In this document: positions 54,325 to 63,641 of the stretch, in pieces
How positions within the stretch are numbered: position 1 is the stretch's first letter
How the letters are laid out: every line of letters begins with the position of its first letter
Assembly (NCBI GenBank): GCA_002083635.1
Contig: MSXP01000001.1
Coordinates: 186,001 to 250,000, forward strand
Direction of reading: 5' to 3'
DNA length: 64,000 nucleotides
Source: Proteobacteria bacterium ST_bin12
GTDB lineage: Bacteria; Pseudomonadota; Gammaproteobacteria; Burkholderiales; Methylophilaceae
Made by a program: the position numbers and the translations under genes
The notes under the pieces: generated by a model
Told to the model about the DNA's origin: nothing
The model's input: only the letters and a program-made list of their open reading frames with translations
The model's database searches: none

Positions 54325-55494
54325 TTGAGCCACAGCCTGCACGCTAACCTTTCCCGTTTCTATTTTATTTACTACTTCTTTGTTGGCGCGTTTGTGCCTT
54401 ATTGGGGTTTGTATTTACAATCCGAGCAATTTTCTGCGGCGGATATTGGCATTCTCATGTCGCTATTTCAAATCAGCCGCATTTTCGCGCCTAACTTTTG
54501 GGGTTGGCTGGCAGACCATACGGGCAAACGCGTTACATGGATAAAGCTGACCGCTTTTTTGGGTTTATGCGGATTTGTAGCCGTATTTTGGGCGCATAGT
54601 TTCTTTTGGCTATTTTTTGTGATGGCGTCACTGAGCTTATTTACCAGCTCCACTTTGCCGCTTTCCGAGTCGTTAACGTTAGCGCATTTGGCCACAACTA
54701 ATGGCCATTACAGCCGCATTCGCATGTGGGGTTCGCTAGGGTTTATTGTTGCGGCGGTGATACTGGGCTTTTTAATTGATGCTTACGGTATTAAAAGCCT
54801 GTTATGGTTTTTGCTAGGCGTGCAAATTTTGTTATTTGGGCTTGCTTTTAGATTGCCCGAGGCGGTTATCGCGCCACACGCGCATGATACATTTTCCATT
54901 TGGCAGATTATCAAACAGCCTGCTGTGATTGCTTTACTGGTTGGTTGTTCGTTAATGGTGACAGCGCATGGCGTGTTGTACAACTTTTATTCCATTTATT
55001 TGGCAGAGCATGGTTACAGCAAAGGCATGATTGGTTTGTTATGGTCAGTCGGCGTGATTTTTGAGATTGTGATTTTTATGCTCATGCCTAAGTTAATGCA
55101 ACGTTTTAGCTTAAAAAGCATTCTGCTCACTAGCCTTGTGTTGGCGGTAATCCGATTCAGCATGATAGGCGTTGCAGTTGATAACTTGGTATTATTGATT
55201 ATTGCGCAAAGCTTGCATGCCGCTACTTTTGGCAGCTTTCATGCAGCTTCGGTTGAGGTGATAACGCAATTCTTTAATGGTCGTCATCAAGCCAAAGGCC
55301 AAGCGATTTATAATAGCGTGGCTTATGGCGTGGGCGGCACCATTGGCGGACTTGCTGGTGGATATGCTTTGCAATTTTTGGGTGGTGAAAATACATTTTT
55401 GCTGGCTGCCATGTTCCCGCTAGCTGGCTTTATCGTGATAGCATTCGGTTTAAAATTAGCTAAAACACATGCGCGTACTGGTATGTTTGGCTAG
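54325..55494 (+). CDS. MFS transporter, HcaT/phenylpropionate-permease-like
   Basis: A 389-residue major facilitator with about 12 membrane helices. It starts with TTG, since no in-frame ATG lies before the first helix. RFYFIYYFFVGAFVPYWGLYL and RIFAPNFWGWLADHTGKR match the HcaT/YcaD-like subgroup that also includes nucleoside and sugar carriers. The substrate is unknown. Confidence 0.8.
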   Translation: MSHSLHANLSRFYFIYYFFVGAFVPYWGLYLQSEQFSAADIGILMSLFQISRIFAPNFWGWLADHTGKRVTWIKLTAFLGLCGFVAVFWAHSFFWLFFVMASLSLFTSSTLPLSESLTLAHLATTNGHYSRIRMWGSLGFIVAAVILGFLIDAYGIKSLLWFLLGVQILLFGLAFRLPEAVIAPHAHDTFSIWQIIKQPAVIALLVGCSLMVTAHGVLYNFYSIYLAEHGYSKGMIGLLWSVGVIFEIVIFMLMPKLMQRFSLKSILLTSLVLAVIRFSMIGVAVDNLVLLIIAQSLHAATFGSFHAASVEVITQFFNGRHQAKGQAIYNSVAYGVGGTIGGLAGGYALQFLGGENTFLLAAMFPLAGFIVIAFGLKLAKTHARTGMFG

Positions 55495-55542
55495 ATAATT
55501 GTGTTGTCAAAATGGTTAAGTAGATAAATAAAGAGAGATTAA

Positions 55543-56193
55543 ATGTTTACCTTAAAACGATTGATTGTTTTGCTTCTCACTACTTTAAGCCTAATAACGC
55601 ATGCTGCTACACAAATTAATGTGGTGGGTTTGTTTAGTAATAAGGCGCTGATTACCATCAATGGCGGCAGTCCGCAAAGTCTCAGCGCGGGTCAAACCAA
55701 AAATGGCGTTAAATTAATTTCTGCCAATAGTGAATCGGCTACATTTATGGTGGAGGGCAGGCAGCAAGTGCTTAAAATGGGTCAAGCGGCATCAGTAGCC
55801 GCTAGTGCAGGCCCTGCCAATAATGACCCAGTTAGTTTGTATGCCGATAGCCGTGGGCATTTTTATGGCAAACTCAATATTAATGGCGCATCGCTAAAGT
55901 ATGTTGTGGATACAGGTGCGAGTTCAGTTGCGATGAATAGTGGCGATGCAAAGTTTGCCAAAATTGATTATGAAAAAGGCGAAAAAGTCACACTCTCAAC
56001 CGCAAACGGCGAAGTAGGGGCTTATTTAGTGAAACTAAATACCCTAAAAATTGGTACCATTATTTTGAATAACGTAGAGGCGGTTATTCATGAGGGCGGC
56101 TCACCACCTTATGTTTTGCTTGGTATGTCGGCCTTAAATCGTGTTGATATGAAGCGCGATAATTCGATTATGACGCTGACTAAAAAGTATTGA
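55543..56193 (+). CDS. Retropepsin-like aspartic protease of the clan AA (TIGR02281 type)
   Basis: A 216-residue exported protein. A signal peptide (about residues 1-21, ending THAA) precedes a region resembling an N-terminal SH3-like fold, and a single-lobe aspartic protease domain (about 95-215) with the catalytic YVVDTGASSVAMN and the flap-side LLGMSALNRVD. A dimer would be needed to form the active site. The periplasmic substrate is unknown. Confidence 0.85.
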   Translation: MFTLKRLIVLLLTTLSLITHAATQINVVGLFSNKALITINGGSPQSLSAGQTKNGVKLISANSESATFMVEGRQQVLKMGQAASVAASAGPANNDPVSLYADSRGHFYGKLNINGASLKYVVDTGASSVAMNSGDAKFAKIDYEKGEKVTLSTANGEVGAYLVKLNTLKIGTIILNNVEAVIHEGGSPPYVLLGMSALNRVDMKRDNSIMTLTKKY

Positions 56194-56223
56194 TTAACAA
56201 ACACTTAACGCTCAAAAACACAT

Positions 56224-56252
56224 AAAAAACGGGCTAAAAGCCCGTGTTTTTA
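56224..56252. terminator. Bidirectional rho-independent terminator
   Basis: ACGGGCT (56229-56235) and AGCCCGT (56239-56245) with loop AAA, flanked by A and T tracts, between the forward protease and reverse folE2. Confidence 0.85.
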
Positions 56253-56268
56253 TAGTAAAAATGCAAAA

Positions 56269-57084
56269 TTATTTAATGCGTTTATCGTTTTCGATCAAAG
56301 CATATGCGCTGTGATTGTGAATGCTTTCAAAGTTCTCTGATTCCACAATAAATTTATCAATACGTTTTTCGTTGTTTAATTGCGTTGCAACATCACGCAC
56401 CATGTCTTCAACAAATTTAGGATTGTCGTAAGCGCGTTCAGTTACAAACTTTTCATCTGGGCGCTTAAGCAGGCCATATAACTCACAAGAGGCTTGTTTT
56501 TCCACTAAGCTAATAATATCTTCAATCCAGATAAAATCATTAATCAACGCGGTGACTGTGACATGGCTACGCTGATTATGCGCACCGTAATCGGATATTT
56601 TTTTGCTACATGGGCAAAGACTGGTGACAGGCACTAATACTTTAACTGTAATATCAAATTTCCCGTTATTAATTTCGCCAATAAAAGTCACATCGTAATC
56701 GAGCAAACTTTTAACACCAGAAATCGGCGCAGATTTATTCACAAAGTAAGGGAAACGCATCTCCACATAGCCAGAATCTGCTTCTAAACGCTTCACCATT
56801 TCGCGCAAAATGCTTTCAAATGATTCTATCGAAATGGCACGCTCGTTGGTGTTGAGAATCTCAACAAAGCGCGACATGTGCGTGCCTTTAAAGTTGTGCG
56901 GCAAATGCACGTACATATCAAACATGGCTACTGTGCTTTGCTCGCCGCCGCTTTTGTCTTTAACAACCACAGGATGGCGAATGGATTTGATGCCCACTTT
57001 GTTAATATCTAAGTGGCGCACATCTTGCAAGTTTTGCGTGTCTTCAATACTGGTATTTGCAACGTCTGGTAAAGGTAAATTCAT
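56269..57084 (-). CDS. folE2: GTP cyclohydrolase IB
   Basis: A 271-residue enzyme making dihydroneopterin triphosphate for folate and related cofactors. The metal cysteine lies in SLCPCSKKISDYGAHNQR. FolE2 can use metals other than zinc and is often found in bacteria facing zinc limitation. No Zur-type site is recognisable upstream. Confidence 0.93.
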   Translation of the reverse strand: MNLPLPDVANTSIEDTQNLQDVRHLDINKVGIKSIRHPVVVKDKSGGEQSTVAMFDMYVHLPHNFKGTHMSRFVEILNTNERAISIESFESILREMVKRLEADSGYVEMRFPYFVNKSAPISGVKSLLDYDVTFIGEINNGKFDITVKVLVPVTSLCPCSKKISDYGAHNQRSHVTVTALINDFIWIEDIISLVEKQASCELYGLLKRPDEKFVTERAYDNPKFVEDMVRDVATQLNNEKRIDKFIVESENFESIHNHSAYALIENDKRIK

Positions 57085-57276
57085 TGTTTAGTGGCCACTC
57101 CAAATTGGCGCAACATTAAATTAAAGTCTGTATAAACTAGAGGCTAGTATTGAACATCAATTTAACATTAAGTTTACTCGCTTGTGTAAATGAGTACACT
57201 ATTTTCAATTAAATAATCATATGATAGATATTGAGATGAAATGGATAAAATCAATACCCTTGATGTGCGATAGGGC

Positions 57277-59154
57277 TTAATTTTTAGTATTTAGTTTCAG
57301 TTCAATAGCCTTGACCATGCCAATTGCATCTAAACCACATTCTGCCAGCATGGTTTCATGCACGCCATGTTCAATAAATGTATCAGGCAAACCTAAACAT
57401 AATGTTGTATTATTTAAATGCATGGCTTGCATGGCTTCTAACACTGCCGAACCCGCGCCACCCATTAAAGCATTTTCTTCCACAGTGACAATCAAGTCGT
57501 GCGTGCTAGCTAATTGCCGAATTAGCGCAGTATCCAGCGGTTTAACAAAACGCATATTTGCGACCGTTGCATCCAGTTTTTCTGCCGCTGCTAAACTAGC
57601 CGTTAACATGCTGCCGAAGCTTAAAATAGCGATTTTTCGACTGTTTTTATTGGTTAAGTTACCACTTAAATGACGCACAATTTCGCCTTTGCCAATTGGC
57701 AAAGCGCTTAAAGTTGCATCAATCTGTTTATTGGGCCCAGCGCCGCGCGGGTAACGCACGGCAGCCACACCGTTGTATTGATAGCCTGTGGTTAACATTT
57801 TGCGGCATTCATTTTCATCGCTTGGCGTCATAACGATGATGTTGGGAATACAGCGTAAAAAACTTAAATCAAACGTGCCAGCGTGAGTTGGGCCATCTGC
57901 ACCAACCAAACCAGCGCGGTCGATTGCGAATAATACGTTTAAATTTTGAATCGCAATATCATGAATGAGTTGATCATACGCACGTTGTAAAAAAGTGCTG
58001 TAAATCGCGACAACTGGCTTTAAGCCATCACAAGCTAAACCTGCGGCAAAAGTGAGCGCATGCTGCTCGGCAATGCCCACATCAAAATAGCGTTTAGGAT
58101 ATTTTTCAGCAAACGCGTTTAAACCGCTGCCATCGCACATCGCTGGTGTAATTGCGACTAACTGACTGTCAGTATCGGCCATATCAACTAGCCAATCGCC
58201 AAATATTTGCGTATAAGTTTTTGCCTGCGAAGCGCTGGTTGAAACGCCATTGCAAGGGTCAAACTTGCTCACGCCATGATATTTATTCGGGTCGTGTTCT
58301 GCTGGCTCAAACCCTTTGCCTTTTTGCGTGACAATATGCAAAAACTGCATGCCTTTTAATTCACGAATATTGGCTAAAGTATCCAGCAATACGGGCAAAT
58401 CGTGGCCGTCAATCGGGCCAATATAGTTAAAGCCAAACTCTTCAAACAGCGTACCAGGTGTAACCATGCCTTTGGCATGTTCTTCGGCACGTTTGGCAAA
58501 CTCTTTCACGTTAGGCATCACGTCTAATACTTTTTTGCCGCTGCGGCGCACGGTATCGTAAAAACGGCCTGATAATAATCGCGCTAAATAATTGTTCAGC
58601 GCGCCTACATTGTTAGAAATACTCATGTCGTTATCATTCAAGATAACCAACAGATTGGCATCCATATCGCCAGCATTATTTAGCGCTTCAAATGCCATGC
58701 CCGCCGTCATCGCGCCATCACCGATAATCGCCACACTACGGCGGCTTAAGCCAGCTTGTCTAGCCGCGATTGCCATGCCCAAAGCGGCAGAAATAGAAGT
58801 GCTGGAATGGCCTGTGCCAAAGGTGTCATAGACGCTTTCGCATCTGCGCGGAAAGCCTGCGATGCCATTGGGCTTACGCAAATTGGCCATCGCTTCGCGT
58901 CGGCCTGTAAGTATTTTATGCGGATAGGTTTGATGGCCGACATCCCACACCAAGCGGTCGTCTGGTGTATTGAACACATAATGCAAGGCGATGGTGAGCT
59001 CTACCACGCCTAAATTAGAGGCTAGGTGACCACCTGTTTTAGCTACGCTTCCTACTAAAAATGTGCGTAATTGGCTGGCTAAAACAGCTAATTCATCCCG
59101 ATGAAGCTTGCGCAAGTCTTCAGGCGACTGAATCGAATCTAACAGATTGAACAT
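57277..59154 (-). CDS. dxs: 1-deoxy-D-xylulose-5-phosphate synthase
   Basis: A 625-residue thiamine diphosphate enzyme that starts the MEP isoprenoid pathway. It has DVGHQTYPHKILTGRR, the TPP-binding GDGAMTAGMAFEALN and DRAGLVGADGPTHAG. It is downstream of ispA with a gap of eight bases. Confidence 0.96.
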   Translation of the reverse strand: MFNLLDSIQSPEDLRKLHRDELAVLASQLRTFLVGSVAKTGGHLASNLGVVELTIALHYVFNTPDDRLVWDVGHQTYPHKILTGRREAMANLRKPNGIAGFPRRCESVYDTFGTGHSSTSISAALGMAIAARQAGLSRRSVAIIGDGAMTAGMAFEALNNAGDMDANLLVILNDNDMSISNNVGALNNYLARLLSGRFYDTVRRSGKKVLDVMPNVKEFAKRAEEHAKGMVTPGTLFEEFGFNYIGPIDGHDLPVLLDTLANIRELKGMQFLHIVTQKGKGFEPAEHDPNKYHGVSKFDPCNGVSTSASQAKTYTQIFGDWLVDMADTDSQLVAITPAMCDGSGLNAFAEKYPKRYFDVGIAEQHALTFAAGLACDGLKPVVAIYSTFLQRAYDQLIHDIAIQNLNVLFAIDRAGLVGADGPTHAGTFDLSFLRCIPNIIVMTPSDENECRKMLTTGYQYNGVAAVRYPRGAGPNKQIDATLSALPIGKGEIVRHLSGNLTNKNSRKIAILSFGSMLTASLAAAEKLDATVANMRFVKPLDTALIRQLASTHDLIVTVEENALMGGAGSAVLEAMQAMHLNNTTLCLGLPDTFIEHGVHETMLAECGLDAIGMVKAIELKLNTKN

Positions 59155-59162
59155 GCTTAAAA

Positions 59163-60170
59163 TCAGAAACTACGTTGCGTGATGAAATTAGCCATTTGGC
59201 GTAATAAATCAGCCTCGCGGCCATAATACGATAGCGCCGCCATTGCGTTAGCATGTAATTCAGTCGCCAATTGTTTAGCGGCCGATAAGCCTAAAATGGT
59301 GACGTAAGTCGATTTATTATTTCTGGCATCTTTGCCTGCTGTTTTGCCCAAAGTTTGGGTGTCAGCTTCGGCATCCAAAATATCATCCACGACCTGAAAA
59401 GCCAAACCAATCGATTTGGCAAAATGATCAATTGCTTTTAATTTATCTTCTGCGGGTGATTCCGCGCTATACGCACCCAATAACGCAGCTGCACGAATTA
59501 GCGCGCCTGTTTTGTGGATATGCATATGTTCTAGCTCTTCGCGTGTGAGTGGAATGCCAATACTATCTAAATCAATGGCTTGGCCACCTGCCATACCGCG
59601 TGAGCCGCTGGCTAGCGCCAAAATGTGTAACATTTGTAATTTTTGCGTGGCGTTTTTAAGTAATTTATCTTGCGAAATAAACTGGAAAGCCAAGCTCTGC
59701 AAAGCATCGCCAACCAATAATGCCATCGCATCACCGTATTTTTTATGCGTTGATGGCTTACCACGGCGCAAATCATCGTCATCCATGCAAGGCATATCGT
59801 CATGCACCAATGAAAACGCATGAATTAACTCAACAGAAGCCGCTGGTAAATCAATGGTAGCCAAGTTTGCGCCACAAAATTCACCCGCTGCGTAAGCAAG
59901 CAAGGCGCGCACGCGCTTGCCGCCACCTAATGTAGAGTAGCGCATGGCTTCATGCAACCGAGTTGGTATGGTTTCAGTACTTGGCATATGTGTATTTAAC
60001 ACGTCTTCCATGCGCGCTTGCAGGCTTGCCGCCCAAATATTGAAAGTTTCTTTTTGATCCAAATGTTGATCTGGTTTTTGATTTAATTGTTGATCTAAGT
60101 TAATTTCGGTCATTAAATTGGCTGACATAATTTTGTTTGGCATCGCTTTATTTGTAATTACGTTATGCAT
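59163..60170 (-). CDS. ispA: Farnesyl diphosphate synthase
   Basis: A 335-residue prenyltransferase. The first Asp-rich motif is HDDMPCMDDDDLRRG and the second QVVDDILDAEAD. The ATG at 60170 overlaps the xseB stop; later ATGs (such as 60113) are possible because the first 40 or so residues are not part of the usual fold and include a Gln/Asp-rich repeat. xseB, ispA and dxs form the standard operon. Confidence 0.92.
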   Translation of the reverse strand: MHNVITNKAMPNKIMSANLMTEINLDQQLNQKPDQHLDQKETFNIWAASLQARMEDVLNTHMPSTETIPTRLHEAMRYSTLGGGKRVRALLAYAAGEFCGANLATIDLPAASVELIHAFSLVHDDMPCMDDDDLRRGKPSTHKKYGDAMALLVGDALQSLAFQFISQDKLLKNATQKLQMLHILALASGSRGMAGGQAIDLDSIGIPLTREELEHMHIHKTGALIRAAALLGAYSAESPAEDKLKAIDHFAKSIGLAFQVVDDILDAEADTQTLGKTAGKDARNNKSTYVTILGLSAAKQLATELHANAMAALSYYGREADLLRQMANFITQRSF

Positions 60171-60432
60171 TGTCAACGCTAAATGCCGCTAATTTATTAG
60201 CGTCGGTTAATATGCGCACTTGCTGCTCTACATTACTTAAAGATGCTTGGCAGATTTGCAGCAACTCTGCGCCGCGTTTATACGCATTAAAAGACGCATC
60301 TAACGCTAAATTGCCCAATTCCATTTGCTGCACAATGGCTTCTAGTTCTATCACCGCTTGTTCAAAGCTAACGCCGTTGTTGACGGTATCGGCTTGGTTT
60401 TTTTGAGTGGATATTTTTGTAGAAGCATTCAT
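60163..60432 (-). CDS. xseB: Exodeoxyribonuclease VII small subunit
   Basis: An 89-residue helical protein with SFEQAVIELEAIVQQMELGNL and LDASFNAYKRGAEL, the XseB signatures. It pairs with XseA (not in the window) to degrade single-stranded DNA. It is the first gene of xseB-ispA-dxs. Confidence 0.93.
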   Translation of the reverse strand: MNASTKISTQKNQADTVNNGVSFEQAVIELEAIVQQMELGNLALDASFNAYKRGAELLQICQASLSNVEQQVRILTDANKLAAFSVDNA

Positions 60433-60554
60433 TTTAATGGTGATGGTGTCAATTGAACCATTTTAGGTGAAAAAATTGGGTTAAGTAATTTTAACAAAAC
60501 AATAGCTTGTTGCGCATTAATTCATGCTTTATTCACATTTTATTCTACAAATAA

Positions 60555-61223
60555 TCACTCAGCCGCTAAATCACCTAAAACCGCATTTAAAAACTGCTGA
60601 ATATCCGCTATTTCTTCAATGCAAACAGAATGCGCCATTGGATATTCGTGCCAATCTACGCGATAAGATTGTGCCTGCAGAATTGCTAGTGATGCTTTAC
60701 AGGTTTCCATGGTGATGACTGTATCATCAACACCATGCGCCATAAAAATGGGTGTTTGCTGATTCGCTGTGGATTTTTGTGCAGCTAAAAGCGAATTTAA
60801 TGGCAAATAGGTAGAAAGTGCGAGTACGCCTGCCAACACTTGCGGATAGCGCAGTGCCGTGTGCAAAGCAATGGCGCCGCCTTGTGAAAACCCAGCCAAT
60901 ACAATACGGTTTGCAGGCACACCACGTTTTATTTCATGTGCAATGAGGGCTTCAATCGCCAACTGGCTTTCATTAATGCCAGTTGCATCTTCGCGGCTGA
61001 TTGGCGTTAAGCCGTAAATATCATACCAAGCGCGCATTTCATAACCATTGTTGCGCGTTACTTTTCGATAGGGCGCGTGTGGCAAAATAAAGCGTATATG
61101 AGGCAAATCCAGCATTTCGACTACGGGCACAAAATCATTGCCATCTGCGCCCAGCCCATGCATCCAAATCACGCTGGCGTTAATGTTTTGATTGCTCGAT
61201 ATTTCGATTGGTTGTCCAAGCAT
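60555..61223 (-). CDS. Alpha/beta hydrolase, phospholipase/carboxylesterase family
   Basis: A 222-residue cytoplasmic esterase of the YpfH/EstB type. The nucleophile elbow is LAGFSQGGAIALH, the acid is in AHGVDDTVI and the histidine in YPMAHSVCIEE. IWMHGLGADGNDFVP forms the oxyanion region. The natural ester is unknown. Confidence 0.88.
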   Translation of the reverse strand: MLGQPIEISSNQNINASVIWMHGLGADGNDFVPVVEMLDLPHIRFILPHAPYRKVTRNNGYEMRAWYDIYGLTPISREDATGINESQLAIEALIAHEIKRGVPANRIVLAGFSQGGAIALHTALRYPQVLAGVLALSTYLPLNSLLAAQKSTANQQTPIFMAHGVDDTVITMETCKASLAILQAQSYRVDWHEYPMAHSVCIEEIADIQQFLNAVLGDLAAE

Positions 61224-61353
61224 TTTAGTTAATTATTCCGTATTAAATCAAATGTTAATCATTATAAACCGCCTATTCATTAAGCAGTTTATCCGCTATG
61301 CTATTACTTATAAAAGCTATAAAAATAATATTAAAATCAATTAATTAATCATC

Positions 61354-63582
61354 ATGTTCTTATCCAAACTTTTAAAACAACATGGCATGCGATTTGCGCT
61401 TAGTATCGCCATTATTGTGTTGGTATTGCTGCATATTAGTGGCGGGTTAACCCTTGGTTTTATTCAAAAATTAGAAAACTTTAGCTACGATATGCGGCTT
61501 AACTTGCTCATGCCGCGTACTTTAGATAATCGTATTGTGATTGTGGATATTGATGAAAAAAGCTTGAAAGAACAAGGGCGATGGCCTTGGGGTCGCGATA
61601 AATCAGCGCAATTAGTGAATCAGCTGTTCGATTATTACCACATTAATACCTTGGGTTTTGACGTGGTGTTTGCTGAGAAAGATGAAAGTTCTGGATTAAA
61701 AAATCTAGAGCGCATGCAGCAACAATACTTTAAAAGAGATGCGCAATTTGCCAGCGCTCTAGAAAAGATTAAGCCACAGCTCGATTATGATCAGACCTTT
61801 GCAGATAGTTTAAAAAATCGCAATGTGGTGCTGGGATATTTTTTTAATAATACCGATGAAAATCGGGTAGGTTTATTACCAAAACCAACTTTTGGTCATA
61901 ATAGTTTTGGCACAAAATCAATTGATTTTGTGGAGGCGGCTGGATATGGCGCCAATTTAACTGTATTGCAAAACGCAGCATTAACGGCGGGCCACTTTAA
62001 CCCAGAGCCAGATACTGACGGTATTAGCCGAAAAGTATCTGTATTAATCAAACATAATCATCAATATTATGATGCGCTGGCAATTGCAGTCGCGCGCGCT
62101 TATTTTAACAATGCACCACTCAAAGCAGAATTTGCAAGCTTGGGTGTGAGTAAAAAGTATGCAGGTTTGGAATCATTTAACTTAGCAGGAAAAGAAATCC
62201 CTGTGGATGACAAAGTCGCCATGCTGATTCCTTATCGTGGCTTGCAAGGCAGTTTTCAATACGTATCCGCAACCGATGTCATCAATCAAAAAGTACCGCT
62301 TGCTAGCCTTAAAGATAAAATCGTTTTGGTCGGGACAACCGCGCAAGGCTTAATGGATTTGCGCGCAACGCCTGTACAAAATGTCTATCCAGGGGTTGAG
62401 GTGCATGCCAATATTATTGCAGGAATTTTAGATAACAATATTAAAGCGCGCCCCGGCTATGTGCGCGGTGCGGAATTTTTATTGGTATTGTTGGCAGGCT
62501 TATTGCTAGCATTCACTTTACCAGCACTTAACCCATTAAAAGCAACAATAATGTCGGTTGTGGTGCTATTGGGTATTTTGGTGATTAATATGCTGAGCTG
62601 GCAATATGCTAATTTGGTGCTACCAATCGCCGCTTCGCTACTAATGATAGGCTTGATTTATCTAATGAATATGAGTTATGGATTTTTTGTTGAATCGCGC
62701 GGTAAGCGCCAATTGACGGGGCTTTTCGGCCAGTATGTTCCGCCAGAATTAGTAAATGAGATGGCGCAGAATCCTGAATCGATTAACTTGGCAGGTGAGA
62801 GCCGCGAGATGACCGTTTTGTTTACGGATATTCGTGGCTTTACGACGATTGCAGAAGGCTTAAACCCAACGCAGCTAACCCAAATGATGAATGAATTTTT
62901 GACACCTTTGACGCAAATCATACACAACAATCGTGGCACGATTGATAAATATATGGGTGATGCGATTATGGCTTTTTGGGGCGCGCCGCTTAAAGATGAA
63001 AACCATGCGCAACATGCGTTAAATGCGGCAATTGAAATGAAAGCTGCACTTAAAAACATTAACGAAAAATTTGTTAAAAAAGGCTGGCCAGTTATCAAAA
63101 TTGGTATTGGCATTAATACAGGCAATATGGTGGTGGGCAATATGGGTTCTAGTTTTCGTATGGCTTACACGGTGATGGGCGATGCGGTTAACTTGGGCTC
63201 GCGCCTAGAGGGTTTAACTAAATACTATGGGGTTGATATCGTGGTGAGTGAGTTTGTAAAATCGCAAACCCAGCAGTTTGTGTATCGCGAACTAGATTTG
63301 GTGCGCGTTAAAGGCAAAGATATACCTGTCACAGTTTTTGAGCCACTAGACACAAAAAGTGCGCTACCGGCAGAGGTGATTGATGAGCTTAAATTATATC
63401 GTGAGGCATTAAAGTTATATCGTAATCAACAGTGGGATTTAAGCGAAATTCAGTTTATTAACTTGCAAAAAATGTATCCGCAGCAACTGCTTTATGCGCT
63501 TTACATCCAGCGCATTGGCCAGTTTAGGCAATCGCCACCAAGTGCGGATTGGGATGGCGCTTTTAATGTTGAATCCAAATAG
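61354..63582 (+). CDS. CHASE2-domain class III adenylate/guanylate cyclase
   Basis: A 742-residue membrane protein. One N-terminal helix (about residues 15-37) leads to a periplasmic CHASE2 sensor (about 40-360). Three membrane helices follow (about 368-445), then a class III cyclase domain (about 480-680). Metal ligands lie in LFTDIRGFTTIAEG and KYMGDAIMAFWGA, and the substrate segment MAYTVMGDAVNLGSRLEG suggests cAMP. A C-terminal TPR-like tail ends the protein. The next gene is an MBL-fold protein that could hydrolyse the product. Confidence 0.9.
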   Translation: MFLSKLLKQHGMRFALSIAIIVLVLLHISGGLTLGFIQKLENFSYDMRLNLLMPRTLDNRIVIVDIDEKSLKEQGRWPWGRDKSAQLVNQLFDYYHINTLGFDVVFAEKDESSGLKNLERMQQQYFKRDAQFASALEKIKPQLDYDQTFADSLKNRNVVLGYFFNNTDENRVGLLPKPTFGHNSFGTKSIDFVEAAGYGANLTVLQNAALTAGHFNPEPDTDGISRKVSVLIKHNHQYYDALAIAVARAYFNNAPLKAEFASLGVSKKYAGLESFNLAGKEIPVDDKVAMLIPYRGLQGSFQYVSATDVINQKVPLASLKDKIVLVGTTAQGLMDLRATPVQNVYPGVEVHANIIAGILDNNIKARPGYVRGAEFLLVLLAGLLLAFTLPALNPLKATIMSVVVLLGILVINMLSWQYANLVLPIAASLLMIGLIYLMNMSYGFFVESRGKRQLTGLFGQYVPPELVNEMAQNPESINLAGESREMTVLFTDIRGFTTIAEGLNPTQLTQMMNEFLTPLTQIIHNNRGTIDKYMGDAIMAFWGAPLKDENHAQHALNAAIEMKAALKNINEKFVKKGWPVIKIGIGINTGNMVVGNMGSSFRMAYTVMGDAVNLGSRLEGLTKYYGVDIVVSEFVKSQTQQFVYRELDLVRVKGKDIPVTVFEPLDTKSALPAEVIDELKLYREALKLYRNQQWDLSEIQFINLQKMYPQQLLYALYIQRIGQFRQSPPSADWDGAFNVESK

Positions 63583-63641
63583 TAAGAAATATGAAATCCA
63601 AGTAATAAAAAATTGCGTATAGACAATATAAAGATAATCAA

